DNA of 64,000 nt from Thermosediminibacteraceae bacterium (GCA_021890755.1 JAKKUQ010000001.1:218063-282062), one strand, 5' to 3'. Positions 54,162-63,496 are shown, counted from the stretch's first letter. Translations and numbers: made by a program. Notes: generated from the letters alone by a model not told the origin.

Positions 54162-55475
54162 TTACTTTTTAATGTTAAATTCGTCGTTTGCCCTGTCCTG
54201 AAGGTATATGCCTGAGTAATCGCCTTGGTCCGCGCTTTCATAGGTTTTATGCGCCTCATCTATACACCGCGGGCAGGCATCACGGGGTATGGTAATAGCC
54301 AGGATCGAATACCCGAGATCGCATTTTGATTTTATAACGATATAGCCGGAACATGACTTGCACACCTTTATAATTTCTTCCTGATTTTCCATGATTCCTA
54401 TAGTATCGTAATATATCCTCTTTTTTCTTTGCACAAAGTCTTTACCCTCGAACATTTTCCTTGCGGCGTCGTCCTTTCGCAGCCACCTTTGATAAAGTTC
54501 TTCACAGAGCCGCTTTATGTAATCATTGATCCAATTTGGCTGTTTAATTTTTTCTGGATCATAATCAGGCTCTTTTACATGGGAATAGTCAAGGCCCGCA
54601 AGAGCCAATATTATTCCGAGATTTACGTAAGGGAGTGCCCCTTCTATGGAATATCCCCCTTCTAGCACTGCAATATCCGGGTTTAATCGGTCGGTTAACC
54701 TGGCGTAACCCTGTGCCGTAAAATTCATATTGGTTATGGGATCGGTATAGTGGTTGTCCTGGCCTGCGGAATTTACTATAAGATCCGGATTGTAGTCCTT
54801 TATTATGGGCAGCACCAGATTTTCAATCACATAGAGGAAGCCCTCCTCTCCAGTGTGGGGAGGAAGGGGTATGTTTACGGTATAGCCGAAAGCACCGGGG
54901 CCTCCCATCTCATCCGGAAACCCGGTGCCGGGGTAAAGCGTCCTTCCATCCTGGTGAATTGAAATAAAAAGAGTATCTTTATCATTCCAATAGATATCCT
55001 GGGTGCCGTCTCCGTGGTGGCAATCGGTATCAACTATAGCTACTCGCTTTGGTCCGAAGGTACTCCTAATATGCTCGAGCATTATCGCTTCGATATTTAT
55101 TATGCAAAATCCTCTATCACCGTAAACCACCCTGTGGGCATGGTGACCCGGAGGCCTTACCACAGCAAAGGCTTTAGTTACCTTGCCTTCTAAAACTGCC
55201 CTTGCAGCTGCAATAGCCCCGCCAGCTGAAACCCTGTGGGATTGAGTTACAACCGACGGCACATCTGGAACGCAAAAGTGGACCCTTTCTATATCTTTGT
55301 CATCCGCCAAAAGGGGGTTATAAAACTTTATCCCTTCTATATCCGCGATACCTTCCTCATGGACCTGATCCAATGTATAAAGGAGCCTTTCCTCCCTTTC
55401 CGGATGCGAGGGGCTTATAGCCCAATCGAAAGCTGGAAAAAATACGAGTCCCAATTTATTCTTTGCTTTCAACAT
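54162..55475 (-). CDS. Histone deacetylase/AcuC-family protein with a C-terminal cysteine motif
   Basis: The 437-residue protein is a Zn-dependent deacetylase. It has VVRPPGHHAHRVVYGDRGFC near residue 110, AIVDTDCHHGDGTQDIYWND near 150 (zinc ligands in the DxH pattern) and VNSAGQDNHYTDPI near 240. LEGGYSIEGALPYVN is near 288. Substrates of bacterial members include acetyl-lysine proteins and acetylpolyamines. Residues about 375-415 form an unusual tail with CKSCSGYIVIKSKC and ACPRC, arranged like a zinc ribbon. The ATG at 55475 overlaps the end of the upstream hydantoinase-family gene by 20 bases, so the two are translationally coupled. The two together may act on one metabolite. Confidence 0.88.
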   Translation of the reverse strand: MLKAKNKLGLVFFPAFDWAISPSHPEREERLLYTLDQVHEEGIADIEGIKFYNPLLADDKDIERVHFCVPDVPSVVTQSHRVSAGGAIAAARAVLEGKVTKAFAVVRPPGHHAHRVVYGDRGFCIINIEAIMLEHIRSTFGPKRVAIVDTDCHHGDGTQDIYWNDKDTLFISIHQDGRTLYPGTGFPDEMGGPGAFGYTVNIPLPPHTGEEGFLYVIENLVLPIIKDYNPDLIVNSAGQDNHYTDPITNMNFTAQGYARLTDRLNPDIAVLEGGYSIEGALPYVNLGIILALAGLDYSHVKEPDYDPEKIKQPNWINDYIKRLCEELYQRWLRKDDAARKMFEGKDFVQRKKRIYYDTIGIMENQEEIIKVCKSCSGYIVIKSKCDLGYSILAITIPRDACPRCIDEAHKTYESADQGDYSGIYLQDRANDEFNIKK

Positions 55476-57147
55476 CTTTCTCCACCTTCTCTTCCCCCAA
55501 GCTTATCAAGCCGGGTTTCACCTGGGCTTTTACCCTGATGTTCTTTCCTACTGTGTAAAAACCCCTTACCATATTGAAACAGGATTCTTCAATTATTTCC
55601 GTCTCGATATCTTCAGGCAGCGCTCCCAGGAACACCGCCCTTTCTTTTAAGAGCTTTATCGCTTCCCTTCGCGCCTCTTCCGGCGTAAAGCTCCTATCTA
55701 TTCTTTTTCGAACTCCAAGTTCAGGAACAGTCATAAAACCCTGCGCTGTATCGGCTATAAGGGTAACCTCCGCCGTTATCCTGCTGAGAGCAGCTCCAAT
55801 GGCATTGGCCACCTGGTAATTGTCAGGAACCTCGCAGGGAATTTTTAATTTCTGGCTAATTACAGAAGACAGTGCTTTAGCAGGCCCGCCAATAAGAATG
55901 GCCTTTTGGGGTTTTATTTTTTCCCCGTAAAGGAGCTCCTGAATGGTATACACGGGTCTACTGTTCAACTCCATAAGAAGACCTTCCACTTCTTCCTTGA
56001 TCATATTTCCCATTTTCTCGAGAATTAGATTTGCGACGTCTTCTGGTTCCATTCCTATAGCTTGACCTAATTCTTTTATGGCAAGGTAAGCTCTTTTTTT
56101 ATTTCCAAAGTCCAATTGCCCTTTTACTATCAACGCATCGGTTGGAGTGGGCCTTGAACCTCCTAATGCAGCAGGCGGCCCTTCTCGGCGTGGACCGATA
56201 ATTAACCGGCCTTCTTCTACCCGAACAGCACTGTCACCGCCTAGAGCTATTGAATAAGAAAAAATGGCTCTCACCAAGGTGGGATATTTACCGATATTGA
56301 TCCCCTGCGGCTCTAATAGCGGTACACCCCCGGCAAGGAAGGAAATGTCGGTGGTGGTGCCTCCTATATCCAAGATTACGGCATCTTTAGAAAAATTCGA
56401 GAGTATCCAACATCCCATTACACTGGCAGAAGGTCCCGAAAGAATGGTATATACCGGAAATGAAACTGCCTTTGCCAGGCTCATCGTGCCCCCGTCAGCT
56501 TTCAACACATTTACAGGTGCTTTTATGCCCCTTTCTTCGAAGGCTCTCTTAATGGCCTTAGCAAAAGAATTGAAGCGATCGTAGACCGCCGAATTAAGAT
56601 AAGTGGAGAAGACCCTTCTTGGAAAATTGAGCTTTCCGGAAAGGGCATGTCCCATTGTTACCGGATTAAAATCTCCGCCCAGCAAGTTTTTTGCTTTCAG
56701 CTCATGGGAAGGGTTCCTGACGGAAAATTTGGTTACAATACCAGCAGCCAAGATTCCCCTTCTTTTGAACCGCCTGGATGCTTCGTGAACAAGATTCTCA
56801 CTAAACGGTGCCACCTCTTGCCCACGGTGATCTATGTAACCGTCCAGAAAGACGTTCTCCTCGCCGCACGCAAGAAATGAAGCCTCAAGGCCTGGCCCAC
56901 TTTCCAATATCATCCCAACTGGCGACGTCCTGCCTTCCAGCACGGCATTGGTGGAAATTGTGGTGCTCAAATTGACTCTTTTTACTTCCCCAGGATCGAT
57001 ATCCCTCGTCAATTTATCTACTGCCTCACAAATACCCTCCAAGATGGCTGATGGATCATAGGGCACTTTTGCTACCTCAATGACGCTCTTTCCCTTTAAC
57101 AACACAGCATCTATATTTGTACCGCCGACGTCAAGGCCTATTATCAT
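55456..57147 (-). CDS. Hydantoinase/oxoprolinase family protein
   Basis: The 563-residue protein belongs to the HyuA/OplA group of ATP-dependent amidohydrolases, with an ASKHA-type fold. It has IIGLDVGGTNIDAVLLKG at the N-terminus, LSTTISTNAVLEGRTSPVG near residue 60, ILDIGGTTTDISFLAGGVPL near 258 and AILIGGPAKALSS near 410. No B subunit is nearby. The real substrate is not known; the family also contains acetone carboxylase-like and other enzymes. The ATG at 57147 follows GGGGGAAGGAG. It lies between murB and the deacetylase-family gene, with the latter overlapping it. Confidence 0.88.
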   Translation of the reverse strand: MIIGLDVGGTNIDAVLLKGKSVIEVAKVPYDPSAILEGICEAVDKLTRDIDPGEVKRVNLSTTISTNAVLEGRTSPVGMILESGPGLEASFLACGEENVFLDGYIDHRGQEVAPFSENLVHEASRRFKRRGILAAGIVTKFSVRNPSHELKAKNLLGGDFNPVTMGHALSGKLNFPRRVFSTYLNSAVYDRFNSFAKAIKRAFEERGIKAPVNVLKADGGTMSLAKAVSFPVYTILSGPSASVMGCWILSNFSKDAVILDIGGTTTDISFLAGGVPLLEPQGINIGKYPTLVRAIFSYSIALGGDSAVRVEEGRLIIGPRREGPPAALGGSRPTPTDALIVKGQLDFGNKKRAYLAIKELGQAIGMEPEDVANLILEKMGNMIKEEVEGLLMELNSRPVYTIQELLYGEKIKPQKAILIGGPAKALSSVISQKLKIPCEVPDNYQVANAIGAALSRITAEVTLIADTAQGFMTVPELGVRKRIDRSFTPEEARREAIKLLKERAVFLGALPEDIETEIIEESCFNMVRGFYTVGKNIRVKAQVKPGLISLGEEKVEKDVESKE

Positions 57148-57158
57148 ACTCCTTCCCC

Positions 57159-58073
57159 CTATTCCTCTCCGACCACCTTTATTTCGGGTTCAAGTAAAAT
57201 TCCAAATTCTTCCTTGACCCTTTGCTGAATTATCTCGATAAGCCTTAGTACATCTTCGGCAGTGGCATTCCCGGTATTTACGATAAACCCTGCATGGAGG
57301 TCGGAAACCATTGCGTCACCCACTTTAAACCCTTTCAATCCCGCTTTTTCTATTAAATAACCAGCGTAATTTCCGGGCGGTCGCTTAAAGGCACTACCGG
57401 CACTGGGCATATTAAGAGGCTGTTTCATTCTGCGCCTTGCAGAAAATTCTTCCATTTTCTTTTTTATATCCTCGTACTTCCCAGCTTTCAGCTCTAGCTT
57501 TGCTTCCAGAACTATTTTGCCACCACTTTGAAGCTTGCACCAGCGGTACGAAAAACCAAGGTCTTCTTTGTTCATCGAAAAAACTTCCCCGTTTAGGTCC
57601 ATCACCACCACTTCTTTTACCACATCGGCCATTTCCCCATCGTAAGCTCCTGCATTCATGACTATTGCGCCGCCTAGCGTTCCTGGTATACCGCTGGCGA
57701 ACTCCATACCGGTAAGATGATTTTCTAAAGCGGTTCTTGCCACAACCGACAATAATACGCCAGCTTTGGCCTTTATTAAATTTCCTTGTACCTCTATATC
57801 GTTGAAATTCTGTGCAATTTTAACTACAACACCCCGTATTCCTTTATCCCTCACTAGCAGGTTTGTACCATTCCCCATTATGAAAATAGGTACATCCTTT
57901 TGCTTGCACAGCATTACTACCTTTTTGATCTCCTCTGCGTTTTGAGGCAGCACCATTATATCCGCCGGCCCACCTATTCTAAAAGATGTATGGTACTTCA
58001 TGGGCTCATCAATTTTCACTCTGTCTTGAGGTATTACTTTACATAGGTCCTTGTAAAAAGAAATTTTATCCAT
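57159..58073 (-). CDS. murB: UDP-N-acetylmuramate dehydrogenase
   Basis: MurB reduces UDP-GlcNAc-enolpyruvate to UDP-MurNAc with NADPH and FAD, in the cytosolic part of peptidoglycan synthesis. The 304-residue protein has YHTSFRIGGPADIMVLP near residue 27, FIMGNGTNLLVRD near 66, MEFASGIPGTLGGAIVMNAG near 115 (FAD loop), YRWCKLQS near 185 and MPSAGSAFKRPPGNYAGYL near 220. The glutamate near the end (LLEPEIKVVG) is the usual active-site acid. The ATG at 58073 has AAGGGAAG upstream; an ATG at 58091 lacks one. The gene is in an operon-like order with the hydantoinase-family gene. Confidence 0.96.
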   Translation of the reverse strand: MDKISFYKDLCKVIPQDRVKIDEPMKYHTSFRIGGPADIMVLPQNAEEIKKVVMLCKQKDVPIFIMGNGTNLLVRDKGIRGVVVKIAQNFNDIEVQGNLIKAKAGVLLSVVARTALENHLTGMEFASGIPGTLGGAIVMNAGAYDGEMADVVKEVVVMDLNGEVFSMNKEDLGFSYRWCKLQSGGKIVLEAKLELKAGKYEDIKKKMEEFSARRRMKQPLNMPSAGSAFKRPPGNYAGYLIEKAGLKGFKVGDAMVSDLHAGFIVNTGNATAEDVLRLIEIIQQRVKEEFGILLEPEIKVVGEE

Positions 58074-58191
58074 ACTATCTTCCCTTTCCATGGAACTCTT
58101 ATTACATTTTTGTCCTTATTTCCTCAAGTCAACTCCTACAATAATTATACATTAAATTTCAAGAGGACTTCTTACGCCGGCGAAAAAATTT

Positions 58192-58425
58192 TTAATCTTG
58201 AAGATTAAAACTTTCCTCGAGGATATACGCTCCCACGATATTCCCGCTGTCTAAGATAACGAGGGCCTGTGGTACAAGACTACCCCATAACACAGAACAA
58301 CTATTTCCAGCAAAGACGCTTAAAGTCACCTGAATAACTGGTACAATGGTAAAACCCTTGCAAATTACGGGACAATCTCCGATTAAAAAGCTCTCGGTCC
58401 TCGTCCTCAAATGTTTCACTCCCAC
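58192..58425 (-). CDS. Hypothetical protein (77 aa) downstream of a solute-binding protein
   Basis: The family is not recognised. The product has a polar N-terminus with VKHLRTRTESFLIGDCPVIC, then VTLSVFAGNSCSVLWGSLVP and the strand-like ALVILDSGNIVGAYILEES. The mix of beta segments and three cysteines looks like a compact soluble domain. The GTG at 58425 lies 14 bases after the upstream stop codon and has only a weak ribosome site. The codon pattern looks coding, but support is moderate. The start could be slightly upstream or at the second GTG. Confidence 0.5.
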   Translation of the reverse strand: MGVKHLRTRTESFLIGDCPVICKGFTIVPVIQVTLSVFAGNSCSVLWGSLVPQALVILDSGNIVGAYILEESFNLQD

Positions 58426-58439
58426 AAAACTTGGGCTCG

Positions 58440-59795
58440 CTATTTAGAATTTCCATTTTTATGGGAAATTTGCATGAAGGTCTCCTGAAGCTTTTTTATC
58501 TCCTCTGCTGCGTCATCAAGGGCCTTTTCGGGAGATTTTTTACCGAGAAGCGCCTGGCGCACCTGAGTTGTTATGATCTCCTCTACTCTTGCAAAATTCG
58601 GGATTTTTGGGAGCACCTCACTGCTGTCTAGAATTTCTTTCATTCGCTTCATGTGCTTTTCTTGACTCATCTTTTCCTGAAGGTTCTTTACAGCGGGAAA
58701 TACCCCGTAATTTGCCAATTTTTCTTGCTCCTTCTCGGAGGTAATAAACTTTAGAAATTCAGCACATAAAGCTTTCTTCTTCGGATCCTGCTGCTTGAAA
58801 ATGGCGTAGCCCGCAACAGTGGCAACCGGCTTTGCTTTAGCTTTTCCGGACGGATAATGGGCTATCTCAAAATTAAAGCCCGTACCCTGCCGCTTTTTTT
58901 CTGCAAGAATATTTACAGCCCATGGTCCTGCCGGATACACGGCTATCCTTTTTGCCTCGGCAAAATCCCCCCATACCTTTTTCTCATCAGAAGTTCCAAA
59001 ATCTTCGGGCACCACTTTGTACTTAGTTGAAAGATCCACAATTTTTGCGAGGGCTGATTTTCCTTCGGGGCTGTTTAGGGCAAAATTACCGTTTTCATCG
59101 AAAATCCTTGCCCCGTCCATGGTAAGAAAGCCCCACAGCTGGTAACTTCCTGTAGATAGCAAGGTATTGAAACCGAAATAATCAGGTTTGCCATCCCGAT
59201 TTTTATCGTAGGTGAGTTTCTGAAGAGCCTCTACAAATTCTTGATAACTCCACATTCCATCCTGTGGCACTTGAACTTTTCTTTCTTGAAAGGCGTCGGT
59301 GTTTAAAAACAATCCGTAAGTGGTAATAAACCATGGAAAGCCGTACAGCTTTCCATTGTAGCTCAGGGCTTTTAGTACTCTTTCGTCATATTTTTGGAGC
59401 TCTTCCTCTGAGAAAAATTCATCCACGGGTTCTAAGTATCCTTTGAGTATAAAATCTATATCCCCGGCTACCGGCGCTATATCCGGGTTAGTTCCAGTTG
59501 CAGCAGCAGCTTTAAGCTCTACCATACCGTATTCCCATTTCAATTTCCGAAGGTGTATAAACACTCCGGGATGAGATTTTTCAAACTCGGCGATTTTGCT
59601 TTCTATCCAGCCGAAACTGTTCCCTTTTTCGTCCTTCCACCGTGGGAAATCCCAAAGGGTTATCACAATTTGCGGCTTTTCCTGTTCTCCTTCCTCCTTA
59701 CTTACTTCACTTTTTCTATTACACCCCGCAAGAGGCAGCACAAGCACCGCAATCAGCAGAAGACAAAAAAAACGGGTAAAAGGTTTAAAGCGCAT
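58440..59795 (-). CDS. Extracellular solute-binding lipoprotein (family 1, sugar type)
   Basis: The 451-residue protein is the binding component of an ABC importer, anchored outside the membrane. It has a signal peptide (RFFCLLLIAVLVLPLAGC) whose lipobox LAGC puts the lipidated cysteine at about residue 25. The mature part has the family 1 pattern: AAAATGTNPDIAPVAGDIDF, SYNGKLYGFPWFITTYGLFL near residue 165, and FAEAKRIAVYPAGPWAVNI near 300. The ATG at 59795 follows GGAGGGCG. No permease or ATPase genes are adjacent, which is unusual for importers. They may be elsewhere. The substrate, probably a sugar or oligosaccharide, is inference from the family. Confidence 0.9.
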   Translation of the reverse strand: MRFKPFTRFFCLLLIAVLVLPLAGCNRKSEVSKEEGEQEKPQIVITLWDFPRWKDEKGNSFGWIESKIAEFEKSHPGVFIHLRKLKWEYGMVELKAAAATGTNPDIAPVAGDIDFILKGYLEPVDEFFSEEELQKYDERVLKALSYNGKLYGFPWFITTYGLFLNTDAFQERKVQVPQDGMWSYQEFVEALQKLTYDKNRDGKPDYFGFNTLLSTGSYQLWGFLTMDGARIFDENGNFALNSPEGKSALAKIVDLSTKYKVVPEDFGTSDEKKVWGDFAEAKRIAVYPAGPWAVNILAEKKRQGTGFNFEIAHYPSGKAKAKPVATVAGYAIFKQQDPKKKALCAEFLKFITSEKEQEKLANYGVFPAVKNLQEKMSQEKHMKRMKEILDSSEVLPKIPNFARVEEIITTQVRQALLGKKSPEKALDDAAEEIKKLQETFMQISHKNGNSK

Positions 59796-59860
59796 GTTTT
59801 CGCCCTCCAAAATACCTTTTACCCTATCTATATTACCGCACATCGCAATTTATAACGCCC

Positions 59861-60712
59861 TTATTGGTCAACCGTTAGCGTTAATTTCCTGAATTCTTCT
59901 ATTATACTTCTTGTCGTTTCACCGGGAACCCCGTCACCTATTATTTTGCCGTCCACCTTTACTACAGGCATAACCTCCGTCATTGTTCCAGTAATGAAAA
60001 CTTCATCGGCATCGAACAATTTATCAAGAGAAAAGGCCTCTTCGTTTACCTCAAAGCCCAGTTTTCCGGCAATTTCAAGCACCACACCTCTTGTTATACC
60101 GTGCAGTATAAGGTTATTAGCCGGATGGGTAAAAAGCTTCCCGTTTTTAACAATGAACACATTGCTGCTCGAGGCTTCGGTGACTATGCCGCCTCTATGG
60201 AATATTGCTTCGTAGGCTCCTGCCCTTTTTGCTTTTTCTTTTGCTATGCAGTTGGGTATAAGTTGAACGCTCTTTATATTGCAGCGCGTCCATCGCTCAT
60301 CGGGAACTGTAATAGCCTTGACTCCGTTCTCATAAAAATCTTTGGGATGAGGTTTGACCTCGCGTGCTATTACGACCCAGGTGCATGAGCTTTTCTCGGG
60401 GAAGTGATGCTGGCGGGGTGCTGCACCGCGGGTAACTTGAATGTAAACTGAAGCGTCCTTAAAACCTCCTTCCGCTACAGCCTTCTTGCAAATCTCTTTC
60501 AAATTATCAAGGCTGAAATCAAACTCCAGGTATATCTCCTGAGCGCCCTTATTAAGTCTTTTCAGATGGCGGTCCAAATAGAAAAACCTTCCTCCGTATA
60601 CCCGCACAACCTCGTAAAGGCCGTCGCCAAACTGAAATCCGCGGTCTTCTACTGATACCTTTGCATCTTTGTAGTCAACCCTTTCTCCATTTAGATAAAC
60701 CACTGCCTGCAT
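59861..60712 (-). CDS. dat: D-amino-acid aminotransferase (class IV)
   Basis: The PLP enzyme interconverts D-alanine and D-glutamate and so feeds peptidoglycan. The 283-residue protein has VYLNGERVDYKDAKVSVEDR at the N-terminus, RGFQFGDGLYEVVRVYGGRF, and the PLP lysine in RCNIKSVQLIPNCIAKEKAK near residue 145. TEASSSNVFIVKNG and TGTMTEVMPVVKVDGKIIGD follow. RGAAPRQHHFP matches the D-amino-acid enzymes better than the branched-chain ones. The ATG at 60712 follows AGGGGGG. It is related to the broken aminotransferase at 34043. It lies between a PHP gene and a solute-binding gene, without obvious functional partners. Confidence 0.9.
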   Translation of the reverse strand: MQAVVYLNGERVDYKDAKVSVEDRGFQFGDGLYEVVRVYGGRFFYLDRHLKRLNKGAQEIYLEFDFSLDNLKEICKKAVAEGGFKDASVYIQVTRGAAPRQHHFPEKSSCTWVVIAREVKPHPKDFYENGVKAITVPDERWTRCNIKSVQLIPNCIAKEKAKRAGAYEAIFHRGGIVTEASSSNVFIVKNGKLFTHPANNLILHGITRGVVLEIAGKLGFEVNEEAFSLDKLFDADEVFITGTMTEVMPVVKVDGKIIGDGVPGETTRSIIEEFRKLTLTVDQ

Positions 60713-60752
60713 TAAAAAACCCCCCTAATTAAAATTTAAAACCTGGGTCCTG

Positions 60753-61478
60753 TTATATAGTTATTTCCCTCTCCTTAGATTTTAAGTAAGATATAACCTT
60801 TTCCACCGAAGTGTTTAATATATTTTCCTCCGGGATGCCAGCTTCCTTGATTACGCGCAAGGCCTTGTCGAAACTGCCTACATCAAAGCAAAAATGAGCA
60901 TCGCTTCCGACTACTATTTTAGCACCGAGCTTTGCAGCCTTTTTGGCGATGAGCAGGCAGTTTTCCTCGCTCCCTCGGCGGCTTACCGTAAAAGAGCTAT
61001 TATTAATTTCAAGGTGAACCCCTAATTGCACAGCAGCTTCAACCACTTTATCTATGTCAATCGGAAACTCTGGATTTCCCGGATGGACCAGCACATCAAC
61101 ATAGGGATTTTTCATGGCATTTATAGCTGCTCGGGTGTTTTCTTCCACGTTACCCCCACAGTAACAATATTTATGAAATCCTGCAAGAACTATGTCTAAG
61201 TGCTTCAAGTAGTCTTCAGGAAGGTCCAAGGTACCTTCATAATCCAGAATATTGGCCTCTACTCCCCTTAGAATGAAAACACCTTCTATTTGTCTTGGTA
61301 AAACTTTCAAGTTTCCGAAATGATAAAGGTGGGGACCGCCGGGCATTGAAGGTCCGTGGTCTGTTATGGCTATCATCTTGAGGCCCTTTAAAGCAGCAGC
61401 CTTAGCATTTTCTAAAACCGTGCTGTAAGCGTGGCCACTGGCGATCGTATGGCAGTGGGTATCCACTTCTAATTTCAA
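60753..61478 (-). CDS. PHP-domain phosphatase-like protein (YcdX-like), second copy
   Basis: The 241-residue protein starts MKLEVDTHCHTIASGHAYST and has the metal-binding motifs THCHT, AITDHGPSMPG near residue 40, GVEANILDYEG near 75, VLVHPGNPEFPIDI near 135 and VGSDAHFCFDVG near 195. It is a homologue of E. coli YcdX and of the PHP protein at 46684. The substrate is unknown. The start is the TTG at 61478, 5 bases after GAGGGTGG; a GTG further upstream overlaps this site. It lies 23 bases after the isomerase gene and belongs to the hprK unit. Confidence 0.9.
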   Translation of the reverse strand: MKLEVDTHCHTIASGHAYSTVLENAKAAALKGLKMIAITDHGPSMPGGPHLYHFGNLKVLPRQIEGVFILRGVEANILDYEGTLDLPEDYLKHLDIVLAGFHKYCYCGGNVEENTRAAINAMKNPYVDVLVHPGNPEFPIDIDKVVEAAVQLGVHLEINNSSFTVSRRGSEENCLLIAKKAAKLGAKIVVGSDAHFCFDVGSFDKALRVIKEAGIPEENILNTSVEKVISYLKSKEREITI

Positions 61479-61501
61479 AAAGACCACCCTCTTTTATCAA
61501 A

Positions 61502-62557
61502 TTACCCTTTCATTCTCTCCTTTAATATGTTTATAAAATCTATTTCCGTGGGGTCTTTTTTATTCAATATAGCAACGTATGCGCTCACGTAATCTCCGAA
61601 AATAAGATGGTACATTATTCTTTCTAAGCGCGTATTGCCCTTCGGCCATATTTCGTGTATGCCCGAAACTTTGTCCCGAATAAGGTCCGACGTAATTTCT
61701 ATTCTCTTTTTTATTCTTTCGTTTTCTTCCGGAGACCTTAAAATAATTATTTCCATCATCTTAAGAAGCTCCAGATCTGCTTCAAAGCCCACTATTTCAT
61801 TGTGATTGAGTTCAGGGAATACATTGAAAAACGCCGGATACTTGCCGTTTTCGTTTAATTGTCCCTTCCATCTCACCGCCAGAGCATCGGTTATTCCCTG
61901 TGAACCATATATAACCGGTAGCTTGCCGTAGATTTTTCTTGCGAGAACTTTCGCCGGGTTCTTTTCCTCGGGAACTTTCGGTACAAGCTCTTCCCTTACA
62001 TTCCTCATGAGTTCTATAGCACCGTTAATCTGGTTTGTGCAGTTGTGAATAATTCCAATTTCCTCCAGAAATACCAGCAACGGAAAGAGAGAATAACCGA
62101 CTGCAGCGCGTGGTGGCATCCCCGATGGTATCGTTATCACGGGAACTTCATCAGCCATTGCCCTTTTCTTCAGTTCTCCACCAGTGGTGATAGCCACAAT
62201 CCGAGCTTTTCTCCTTTTAGCTTCATCGTAAGCTGCGAGTGTTTCTTCAGTATTCCCGGAATAACTGGATGCAATTACCAAAGTCTTTTCATCAACAAAG
62301 GATGGGAGGTTGTAATCCCTGCTTACAAAAATGGGTAGACCTGCTGAATCTTGTGCCATAATCTTGGTAAGGTCGCCACCTATGGCAGAACCTCCCATTC
62401 CGCATATTACTACGTTTAAAATGTTATAAAACTTCAAACCTTTTACGGAATCTTTCGCTATTTTTACCGCCTCTTCACATTGGTCTGGCAGGTGGTATAT
62501 AAGATCAAACATGCCGTTTTTATCAAATTGTTCTATCGTTTTTAATTCATTCAGCAT
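61502..62557 (-). CDS. Bifunctional phosphoglucose/phosphomannose isomerase
   Basis: The 351-residue protein has two SIS domains. NVVICGMGGSAIGGDLTKIM near residue 48 and LVIASSYSGNTEETLAAYDE near 94 belong to the first. VIYGSQGITDALAVRWKGQL near 215 and ELNHNEIVGFEADLE near 248 (catalytic Glu/His region) are in the second. It should interconvert glucose 6-phosphate, mannose 6-phosphate and fructose 6-phosphate. Such enzymes are better known from archaea but also occur in thermophilic bacteria. The ATG at 62557 follows GGAGGTAAA. It is 15 bases after hprK, so carbon control and sugar isomerisation are in one unit. Confidence 0.9.
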   Translation of the reverse strand: MLNELKTIEQFDKNGMFDLIYHLPDQCEEAVKIAKDSVKGLKFYNILNVVICGMGGSAIGGDLTKIMAQDSAGLPIFVSRDYNLPSFVDEKTLVIASSYSGNTEETLAAYDEAKRRKARIVAITTGGELKKRAMADEVPVITIPSGMPPRAAVGYSLFPLLVFLEEIGIIHNCTNQINGAIELMRNVREELVPKVPEEKNPAKVLARKIYGKLPVIYGSQGITDALAVRWKGQLNENGKYPAFFNVFPELNHNEIVGFEADLELLKMMEIIILRSPEENERIKKRIEITSDLIRDKVSGIHEIWPKGNTRLERIMYHLIFGDYVSAYVAILNKKDPTEIDFINILKERMKG

Positions 62558-62572
62558 AATTTTACCTCCCTT

Positions 62573-63496
62573 TTAGTTTTTTTCCTCCTGAATTTTGTTC
62601 ATTAACTTTTCCGCAAAAAGTAGCGCGGCATTATGGCCCATAGCTTTTAGCCTATGATTCATCGCTGCTACTTCTATAATTGCTGCAAGATTTCTTCCGG
62701 GTCTTATGGGAATCGTCTTTTTCGGGATGGAGGATTCTATGATGGTTATCTTTTCTTCTTCTAAGCCAAGCCGATCCCCTTCTTCATATTTTTTCCACTC
62801 CACCAGTTCGACCACAACATCTATTCTCATGTCATCCCTTACAGCACCGGCACCGAATACTGTCTTTACGTCAATAACCCCAAGCCCCCTTACTTCCAAA
62901 AAATACCGAGTGATTTCCGGAGCAGTGCCTATGAGGACATTTTTGGCCACTTGCTTTATCTCCACTACATCGTCAGCTACCAGACGGTGACCGCGTTTTA
63001 AAAGCTCCACTGCAGTCTCACTTTTCCCTATCCCGCTTTCGCCCATAAGCAATACTCCGACACCGTAAATATCCAATAGAACTCCATGAACGGTAGTCCT
63101 AGGGGCCATTTCACTTTCGAGAAAATCAGTGAGCCTGCTCATTAACCTGGTGGTAGCCTCGGGAGTCCTCAAAACCCATCGGCCGTATTTTCTTGCAAAC
63201 CTTAAAAGATCCTGGGGCGGGTCCAGGTTTCTTGTGATTATGACGCACGGTAGTTCGTAGGAAAAAAGCTTTTCCAGACGCTGGCATTTTAAGTCCGCAG
63301 GCAGGTTCTCCAAAAAAGAAATTTCGGTCATGCCCAGGATCTGAATCCTCTCAAAGGCGAAATAATCAAAGAAGCCAGCAAGCTCAAGTCCAGGCCGATT
63401 TAGGTCGCTAACTGAAACCTCGGGTAAATTATTTGATTTAACAAGAACTTCTAAATCGAATTTCTCGATAATCCTTTGTAATTTTATCTTATTCAA
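62573..63496 (-). CDS. hprK: HPr kinase/phosphorylase
   Basis: HprK phosphorylates HPr on Ser46 when glycolytic intermediates are high, which activates CcpA-dependent catabolite repression, and it also removes that phosphate. The 307-residue protein has an N-terminal domain (residues about 1-130), then VLLMGESGIGKSETAVELL (Walker A) near residue 150 and HRLVADDVVEIKQ. The family signature YFLEVRGLGVIDVKTVFGAGA is near 200. The start is TTG at 63496 after GGGGTGTG. It is followed by the isomerase and PHP genes. Its substrate HPr is encoded at 43627. Confidence 0.96.
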   Translation of the reverse strand: MNKIKLQRIIEKFDLEVLVKSNNLPEVSVSDLNRPGLELAGFFDYFAFERIQILGMTEISFLENLPADLKCQRLEKLFSYELPCVIITRNLDPPQDLLRFARKYGRWVLRTPEATTRLMSRLTDFLESEMAPRTTVHGVLLDIYGVGVLLMGESGIGKSETAVELLKRGHRLVADDVVEIKQVAKNVLIGTAPEITRYFLEVRGLGVIDVKTVFGAGAVRDDMRIDVVVELVEWKKYEEGDRLGLEEEKITIIESSIPKKTIPIRPGRNLAAIIEVAAMNHRLKAMGHNAALLFAEKLMNKIQEEKN

